Translations under genes and position numbers: made by a program | Origin: Propionibacteriaceae bacterium | GTDB taxonomy: Bacteria; Actinomycetota; Actinomycetes; Propionibacteriales; Propionibacteriaceae | DNA: 5,687 bases | Direction: 5' to 3' | Assembly (NCBI GenBank): GCA_009781325.1 | Contig: WQYJ01000140.1 | Coordinates: 1 to 5,687, forward strand | The notes under the pieces: model-generated | Told to the model about the DNA's origin: nothing | Seen by the model: only the letters and a program-made list of their open reading frames with translations | The model's database searches: none | Shown: positions 1-4,370 of the stretch, piece by piece | How positions within the stretch are numbered: the stretch's first letter is position 1 | How the letters are laid out: each line of letters begins with the position of its first letter

Positions 1-1645
1 GATCCACATGGGTGATGGGGGAGCGATCAACATAGACGGAACGCTCCTGGGGGTAATCAGCCACCAGAGACTGGGTGTAGTGCGCTTCGAACTTGATCGT
101 GTCGTGGACAAGGGCTTCAAGGTCGGCGATCCCGTACATCGAAATCCCTGCCGAGAAGACATTTGTTGTCGTGAGTGCAGCCAGGGTGGTGAACCCGCCC
201 GCTGAACCGCCCATCATCGCCATGCGGGACGGATCAACCAAACCCTGGGATACAAGGTATTGAGCACCGTCTACGCAGTCAGAAACATCGAGTACTCCCC
301 AGTTATTGTTCAGCCGGTCACGATAGGCCCGCCCCATCGTTGCCGAGCCAGAGTAGTTGACATCAAGAATGGCGATACCTCGGCTGGTGAAGAACTGCTT
401 AGTGAGGGAGAACAGGGCAGGAGAGTAGGCTGTCGGGCCGCCGTGCGCCATGACGATAACTGGCGGTGATCCCTCGTGGTTACCGAGACTAGGAGTAGGC
501 GGATAGAACCATCCATAGGCCTGTTGGGTTCCAGCACTATTGGACCAGGAGACTTGGGTGGGGGCAGAAATACAATCATCATCAAATCTGCGCTGTTCGG
601 CAGTAAATGTGGTCAAAACCTGGGTTTCCCAGTTCATGAGATTCAGAGAGGTTGGTGCTGTTGGGGAACCCAGAAGAACTACGCTTTGACCATGATTAGC
701 CGGAGCAAGGGTAGCGGTGCCATAGACACCCATCGCAGATAGGGTTCCGTCTGGTTCTAAGCATCCCAGATGGGCGAAACCATCCTCCCACCACGTACAG
801 CCAATCCGTGTTCCATGATCCGTTGTCAGCAGAGCATACGGTGGTGTGCTCAATACCCACACAGGTTCACAGAAGTCCATGTCATGGTCGTTCAGCCGAG
901 TGACCTCACCAGGAGTCCATCGGTAGAAGTTCCAGAACCCAGATTCGTCACTGAGAAAGACCAGAGTTCCGTCACTATCCCATTGCGGATGGACCGCAGA
1001 GACATCGATTGCATCTGAAACGATGTGTCGGCGCCCCTGCGGGGATTGGGCAAGGATTCTGGTGGTTCCCCAAGGCATGGATGGATGATCGTACTCCATC
1101 CACGCAATCCACCCGTTCGCAGACACGGCAGGAGAGAAATAGAAATCTGCCCCCGAAGCAATCACTGTTCCACCAGTGGAGTCGTTCGGAGCTAGGTCAA
1201 GTACGACCAAGGTGTCTTCATGTTCATTCAACCAATCAGAGTGATCTTCTCGTACGCACACCACTTGGTGATTATTCAGGAAGCTAAGCCCACCAAAGAC
1301 CCAGGGGCCCTCACCAGTAATGGGGAAGAGCTCTCCATCAAGGGGACCAGCCCACACCCGAGACGTCGTCCGATCATAGAAACACACCTGACCTGCTTGG
1401 ATCGCCACACAGTTCCCCCCGTACGCATGAATCGACGTCCGGCAATCCCACTGCGGTGTCAGATCAACCAGTTCCCCGTTCTCATCAAGAGTCACTAACG
1501 AGGTACGACCCTTCTCCGCAGGGTTCGACTGAAGCCAGTAGACCTTGCCGTCATCAACGAACCCCTCAGAGCGCCGCAGACTAGCCTGCCCGAGGTCGCC
1601 AGCACTAATAGGAGAGGGCCACTGGCCATACGGATCAGATCTCAT
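1..1645 (-). CDS. S9 family prolyl oligopeptidase / acylaminoacyl-peptidase-like serine hydrolase (partial, C-terminus off the left edge)
   Basis: Reading the minus strand from ATG at 1645 gives 548 uninterrupted codons to the window edge. The N-terminal ~360 residues resemble the beta-propeller of the S9C-like group: HAYGG at 73-77, HPSMPW at 187-192, and a PQW-SDG-LVFLSD-G-WN-YRW blade around 220-243. The alpha/beta-hydrolase part follows: HGGP at 401-404 (oxyanion-hole loop) and GGSAGG at 479-484 with nucleophile Ser481. The catalytic Asp and His should lie 80-120 residues after the Ser and are beyond the window; family members are usually about 620-680 aa. The start is well fixed, because an in-frame TAG lies 12 bases upstream and only CTG, a rare start, intervenes. 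There is no signal peptide, so the enzyme is probably a cytoplasmic peptidase acting on short or N-blocked peptides. The exact substrate cannot be read from the sequence. It is divergent from mshC and apparently leaderless. Confidence 0.93.
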   Translation of the reverse strand, partial: MRSDPYGQWPSPISAGDLGQASLRRSEGFVDDGKVYWLQSNPAEKGRTSLVTLDENGELVDLTPQWDCRTSIHAYGGNCVAIQAGQVCFYDRTTSRVWAGPLDGELFPITGEGPWVFGGLSFLNNHQVVCVREDHSDWLNEHEDTLVVLDLAPNDSTGGTVIASGADFYFSPAVSANGWIAWMEYDHPSMPWGTTRILAQSPQGRRHIVSDAIDVSAVHPQWDSDGTLVFLSDESGFWNFYRWTPGEVTRLNDHDMDFCEPVWVLSTPPYALLTTDHGTRIGCTWWEDGFAHLGCLEPDGTLSAMGVYGTATLAPANHGQSVVLLGSPTAPTSLNLMNWETQVLTTFTAEQRRFDDDCISAPTQVSWSNSAGTQQAYGWFYPPTPSLGNHEGSPPVIVMAHGGPTAYSPALFSLTKQFFTSRGIAILDVNYSGSATMGRAYRDRLNNNWGVLDVSDCVDGAQYLVSQGLVDPSRMAMMGGSAGGFTTLAALTTTNVFSAGISMYGIADLEALVHDTIKFEAHYTQSLVADYPQERSVYVDRSPITHVD

Positions 1646-1651
1646 GGCCAG

Positions 1652-1657
1652 ACTCTA
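1652..1657 (-). promoter_or_regulatory. -10 hexamer of a candidate leaderless promoter for the S9 peptidase
   Basis: The minus strand reads TAGAGT, matching the TANNNT pattern of actinobacterial housekeeping promoters. It sits at -12 to -7 relative to the A of the peptidase ATG, so transcription would begin on the start codon. No Shine-Dalgarno-like sequence precedes the ATG. I see no good -35 hexamer at 15-18 bp upstream, which is common for this promoter class in actinobacteria. The leaderless reading is inference from geometry. Confidence 0.55.
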
Positions 1658-1688
1658 CCCGATGTCGGCGTCAGCGAAGACATGCCGG

Positions 1689-1694
1689 TAGTCT
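1689..1694 (+). promoter_or_regulatory. -10 hexamer of a candidate leaderless promoter for mshC-hisI-lgt
   Basis: TAGTCT fits TANNNT and lies at -12 to -7 relative to the G of the mshC GTG codon, so the transcript would start at the codon itself. No Shine-Dalgarno sequence is visible upstream of 1701, which favours leaderless initiation. The TAG of the hexamer is also the in-frame stop that limits how far upstream mshC could start. No convincing -35 element is seen. Confidence 0.55.
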
Positions 1695-1700
1695 GGGTTC

Positions 1701-2951
1701 GTGCGTGCATGGACTTCCCCGAGGATTCCGGCTTCGGTTATTGGTGTGCCGGGGCAATTGTGTTTGTATGATTCTGCGGTGCAGGCTCATGTGGCTGTGG
1801 GACCTATGCCGAGCGAACAGCGCAGAGCCAGCATTTATGTATGCGGTATTACTCCATATGATGCGACTCATTTGGGGCATGGGTTTACTTATGTGACCTT
1901 TGATGTGGTGAATCGGGTGTGGCGGGACTGTGGGTTTGAGGTTGATTATGTTCAGAATCTGACTGACCTTGATGATCCTCTCTTTGAGCGGGCTGCGGCT
2001 ACCGGGGTGGATTGGAGGGGGTTGGCTGACTCGGAAACACAGTTATTCCGCTCGGATATGGAGGCTCTGCGGGTTATTGCACCGGAGCCCTACCTTAGTG
2101 TGAGTGAGTCTTTAGGGAGAATAGAAGAACTGCTGGTGCATCTTCGGGAGAAGGGCCAGATTTATCAGATCAACGATGAGTATCCGGATTGGTATTTCTG
2201 TGGCGATCACCAGGATGACTTCGGCGGTGTCAGTCATCTGAATCCCGAACAGATGCTTGCGGTGTTCGCTGAGCGCGGGGGAGACCCTGATCGTACGGGA
2301 AAACGTCATCGGCTTGATGCCCTGGTGTGGAGGCAGGCAAGAGACGGTGAGCCGTCGTGGGAATCATCCTTGGGTCGAGGTCGTCCCGGGTGGCACATTC
2401 AATGTACAGCAATTGCCTCATCGACACTGGGGGTTCCTTTCGATGTTCAAGGCGGCGGCTCAGATCTGTGTTTCCCTCACCATGAGTTCTGCCAGGCTCA
2501 GGCTCGGGCTGCAACGGGTAAGCCTTTGGCTCGTACCTTTATTCATTCTGCGATGGTTGGTTTGGATGGTTCCAAGATGAGTAAGTCTGAGGGCAACCTT
2601 GTCAAAGTCTCACAGCTTCTGGGACAAGGCCTGGATCCGATGGCAGTACGACTAGCCCTGCTGGCCCATCACTATCGCAGCGACTGGTCGTGGGACGGCA
2701 AGGTGCTGGCCCAAGCAGTGAATCGACTTGCTCGCTGGCGTGAGGCTGCAATGGGCACAACGTCAGTTGATTTCTCGACGACTGCCGACCAAGTACGCTC
2801 TCATCTACGGCAGGACCTTCGAAGCGATCATGCCCTGGAAACCATTGATCGCTGGGTTGAATCCAGTATTGCGAGCGCTGGTGATCATGCTGGTTCACGA
2901 TCACACATGATTGATTTCACCGATGCTTTGCTTGGGGTTACGGTAACCTGA
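1701..2951 (+). CDS. mshC: L-cysteine:1D-myo-inositol 2-amino-2-deoxy-alpha-D-glucopyranoside ligase MshC
   Basis: This cytoplasmic enzyme joins L-cysteine to GlcN-Ins with ATP cleavage to AMP and PPi, the step before final acetylation to mycothiol. It is a class I cysteinyl-tRNA synthetase relative, and its 416 aa match the MshC length (about 410) rather than CysS (about 460-480). Visible signatures are the HIGH-equivalent HLGH (57-60) in the YVCGITPYDATHLGH block, KMSKS (292-296), and likely zinc ligands Cys48, Cys235 and His260. Other family blocks are YVQNLTDLDDPLFERA, ERGGDP (191-196), and GRPGWHIQC followed by QGGGSDLCFPHHE. The N-terminus (MRAWTSPRIPA) fits MshC, and TAG at 1689 is in frame just upstream, so GTG 1701 is the start. 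Tandem in-frame TGA codons end it. hisI follows 10 bp later, suggesting an operon. The C-terminal region is divergent: a DLRSDHAL stretch (372-379) stands where I expect a DDLDTP-like motif. Confidence 0.97.
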   Translation: MRAWTSPRIPASVIGVPGQLCLYDSAVQAHVAVGPMPSEQRRASIYVCGITPYDATHLGHGFTYVTFDVVNRVWRDCGFEVDYVQNLTDLDDPLFERAAATGVDWRGLADSETQLFRSDMEALRVIAPEPYLSVSESLGRIEELLVHLREKGQIYQINDEYPDWYFCGDHQDDFGGVSHLNPEQMLAVFAERGGDPDRTGKRHRLDALVWRQARDGEPSWESSLGRGRPGWHIQCTAIASSTLGVPFDVQGGGSDLCFPHHEFCQAQARAATGKPLARTFIHSAMVGLDGSKMSKSEGNLVKVSQLLGQGLDPMAVRLALLAHHYRSDWSWDGKVLAQAVNRLARWREAAMGTTSVDFSTTADQVRSHLRQDLRSDHALETIDRWVESSIASAGDHAGSRSHMIDFTDALLGVTVT

Positions 2952-2952
2952 T

Positions 2953-2959
2953 GAGGTGA
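2953..2959 (+). promoter_or_regulatory. Ribosome binding site deciding the hisI start
   Basis: GAGGTGA is a strong Shine-Dalgarno match, with GAGG ending 5 bases before ATG 2962. The only in-frame alternative nearby, GTG 2956, lies inside this site and has no good site of its own, so ATG 2962 is preferred. The site abuts the tandem TGA stops of mshC, allowing re-initiation by ribosomes finishing mshC. Confidence 0.7.
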
Positions 2960-2961
2960 AC

Positions 2962-3294
2962 ATGGACATAACCACCGATACTCAAGGCCTATTTCCAGCG
3001 ATCGCCCAGGATAGGGCGACCGGCAAGGTGCTGATGATGGCGTGGATGAACGACGAGGCACTTCGTCGTACTCTTGCAACTCGTCAAGCCACCTACTGGT
3101 CTCGCTCCCGAGAAGAGTTCTGGGTCAAGGGTGAGACTTCGGGGCATACCCAGCATGTGTGCGAGGTACGTGTCGATTGCGACCGCGATGCGATCCTGCT
3201 GATCGTGGACCAAGTTGGTCCGGCCTGTCACACCGGGGCAGACACCTGCTTCGATGTTCATACCCCGCTGTTATCGGGGGAGGATAATGCTTGA
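2962..3294 (+). CDS. hisI: Phosphoribosyl-AMP cyclohydrolase HisI
   Basis: HisI opens the purine ring of phosphoribosyl-AMP to give the ProFAR intermediate, the third step of histidine synthesis, in the cytoplasm. The 110-aa product is a stand-alone cyclohydrolase with no fused HisE domain. It shows the family blocks in order: VLMMAWMN (23-30), YWSRSR (45-50), KGETSGHTQHV (56-66), DCDRD (72-76) and CHTGADTC (89-96). By family knowledge Asp72, Asp74 and Asp76 bind magnesium, while Cys73, Cys89 and Cys96 bind zinc; all are present. Arg75 replaces the usual Gly of DCDGD, a mild oddity. No other his gene is in the window, so hisI is separated at least from an upstream hisF here. It lies 10 bp after mshC and overlaps lgt by 8 bp, consistent with one mRNA. 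Starting at GTG 2956 would add two residues. Confidence 0.96.
   Translation: MDITTDTQGLFPAIAQDRATGKVLMMAWMNDEALRRTLATRQATYWSRSREEFWVKGETSGHTQHVCEVRVDCDRDAILLIVDQVGPACHTGADTCFDVHTPLLSGEDNA
3263..3283 (+). promoter_or_regulatory. lgt ribosome binding site partly enclosed by a short hairpin
   Basis: CCCCG (3263-3267) can pair with CGGGG (3275-3279) across a 7-base loop. The right arm runs into the G-rich Shine-Dalgarno tract GGGGGAGG (3276-3283), which ends only 3 bases before ATG 3287. Ribosomes translating the end of hisI would melt the stem and expose the site, a plausible coupling device. The pairing is visible, but its function is inferred. Confidence 0.4.
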
Positions 3295-4267
3295 GTTTAT
3301 TCCGAGCCCATCCCAGGGAGTGTGGTACATAGGCCCCATCCCCATTCGCGGCTATGCTCTGTCGATTCTGGCAGGGATCACTGTTGCTTTCTTTGTTGCC
3401 CGGCTTCGCTGGAAGAGATGGGGTGGTGATGTTGCCAAATTCGAGAACCTCACCATCCTGGCGATCATTATCGGCATCGTGGGGGCCCGTATCTACTGGA
3501 TCATCATTGAGTGGCCACGGTTTTTTGGGGCAGATGGCACCTGGTATCACATCTTCTTCGTGTGGCGGGGCGGCCTGGGGATCTGGGGAGGAATCACCTT
3601 CGGTTTCCTGAGCGCCTTCCTGTTATGCAAGTACTACAAATTCTCCTTCCTCAAACTCGCCGATGCTGTCGCGCCTGCATTCCTGATTGCCCAGGGGATC
3701 GGCAGGATAGGAAACTGGTGGAACCAGGAACTCTATGGTCTGCCGACCACCTTGCCCTGGGGACTAGAAATCGACCGGATTCACCGCGTTCCTGGTTTTG
3801 AGAGCTTCGAGACTTTCCATCCCACGTTCCTCTACGAGATGCTGTGGAACTTCGCCGGGGCCGCACTGATTCTCATTCTCGAAGAGAGGCTGCGCTTGGG
3901 GCGCGGCAAGGTCTTTGCGCTCTATGTCATGGTCTATGCCACGGGCCGATTCTGGATTGAACTATTGCGGATCGACCCGGTGGAATCCCTGGGGCCGATG
4001 CGCGTTAACAGTTGGGTGACGCTGACTGCGGGTCTAGTGGGGCTCGCGTTGTTCTTGTGGCTGAGCAAACGTAAAACTCCGCCAAATGAGATCGTTGCTA
4101 CAGAGAAACCAGCAAAGCGGGCAAAGTTTGCTCAGCGGGCTAAAACCATTGATTCACTCACGGATACGAGTGAGGATTCCCAGCCAGTTTTGACCGATGA
4201 TTCGTCAGAGAATGTGGTGGATGAATCCCCGCCAAGCCCTCCCGAGGAAGAAGATCTTTCCAGCTAA
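3287..4267 (+). CDS. lgt: Prolipoprotein diacylglyceryl transferase Lgt
   Basis: Lgt is the membrane enzyme that transfers diacylglycerol from phosphatidylglycerol to the lipobox cysteine of prolipoproteins, the first step of lipoprotein maturation. The 326-aa product carries the family signature GRIGNWWNQELYG (139-151), with Arg140, Asn143, Asn146 and Glu148. It also has the early RGYALSI block (21-27), WRGGLGIWGG (93-102), HPTFLYE (178-184) and GRFWIELLRID (220-230). About seven hydrophobic segments are visible, near 22-39, 55-75, 88-114, 122-137, 182-199, 208-224 and 242-259. Residues 261-326 form a tail that is basic first (AKRAKFAQRAK) and then Ser/Asp/Glu/Pro-rich, as in many actinobacterial Lgt proteins. 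ATG 3287 was chosen because homology begins at once and a G-rich ribosome site precedes it. The longer frame from 3215 lies inside hisI. ATGCTTGA joins the lgt start and hisI stop. Confidence 0.97.
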   Translation: MLEFIPSPSQGVWYIGPIPIRGYALSILAGITVAFFVARLRWKRWGGDVAKFENLTILAIIIGIVGARIYWIIIEWPRFFGADGTWYHIFFVWRGGLGIWGGITFGFLSAFLLCKYYKFSFLKLADAVAPAFLIAQGIGRIGNWWNQELYGLPTTLPWGLEIDRIHRVPGFESFETFHPTFLYEMLWNFAGAALILILEERLRLGRGKVFALYVMVYATGRFWIELLRIDPVESLGPMRVNSWVTLTAGLVGLALFLWLSKRKTPPNEIVATEKPAKRAKFAQRAKTIDSLTDTSEDSQPVLTDDSSENVVDESPPSPPEEEDLSS

Positions 4268-4286
4268 CGCGACACGCCAAGAACGG

Positions 4287-4302
4287 ATCTTCAATCGAAG
4301 AT
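4287..4302. repeat. Short inverted repeat in the lgt-dnaE spacer
   Basis: ATCTTC (4287-4292) and GAAGAT (4297-4302) form a 6-bp stem around the loop AATC. The stem is A+T-rich and no T-run follows, so it is a poor intrinsic terminator. It lies just upstream of the candidate dnaE -10 element and could be a protein site or chance. Confidence 0.3.
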
Positions 4303-4311
4303 GAACAGGGC

Positions 4312-4317
4312 TATTCT
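4312..4317 (+). promoter_or_regulatory. Candidate -10 element for dnaE
   Basis: TATTCT matches TANNNT and is the best such hexamer in the 103-bp lgt-dnaE spacer. Transcription would begin near 4324, giving a leader of about 45 bases before the GTG. The -35 region is weak: TTCAAT at 4291-4296 has a short 15-bp spacing. Readthrough from lgt is also possible because no strong terminator is seen. Confidence 0.35.
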
Positions 4318-4360
4318 TGTGGAATGGCTTTCGAGGCCTGGTGCGGTCCGTACTGAAAAA

Positions 4361-4365
4361 AGGAG
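4361..4365 (+). promoter_or_regulatory. Ribosome binding site of dnaE
   Basis: AGGAG, preceded by a run of A, ends 5 bases before GTG 4371. This fixes the dnaE start and contrasts with the apparently leaderless mshC start. Confidence 0.8.
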
Positions 4366-4370
4366 TAACT

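Larger units (their letters stand above)
1648..1696. repeat. 49-bp imperfect inverted repeat spanning the divergent promoter region
   Basis: The outer left arm CCAGACTCTACC (1648-1659) matches the reverse complement of the right arm GGTAGTCTGG (1687-1696) except for two extra bases (CT). Moving inward, ATGTC at 1662-1666 mirrors GACAT at 1679-1683, and the centre lies near 1671-1674. The dyad covers most of the 55-bp gap and contains both candidate -10 hexamers. It could be an operator for a dimeric regulator of both genes, or simply mirrored promoter sequence. The sequence alone does not decide. Confidence 0.6.

Noticed and set aside
8..1498. Several 65-92 aa plus-strand open frames in the left third
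   Set aside because: All lie opposite the uninterrupted S9 peptidase frame, which explains the region fully.
1701..2951. Cysteinyl-tRNA synthetase CysS
   Set aside because: The length of 416 aa and the MshC-type N-terminus, ERGGDP and GRPGWHIQC blocks fit MshC; the extended CysS C-terminal anticodon-binding region is absent.
2956..2961. GTG 2956 as the hisI start
   Set aside because: It lies inside the Shine-Dalgarno sequence that serves ATG 2962 and has no good site of its own.
3215..3286. Longer Lgt starting at 3215
   Set aside because: The extra 24 residues are hisI sequence in another frame, and Lgt homology and the ribosome site both point to ATG 3287.
3125..3550. 141-aa open frame on the minus strand across the hisI-lgt junction
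   Set aside because: It is antisense to two confidently identified genes, has no recognisable motif, and reads as a low-complexity shadow.
4287..4302. Intrinsic terminator after lgt
   Set aside because: The stem is only 6 bp, A+T-rich, and not followed by a T-run.
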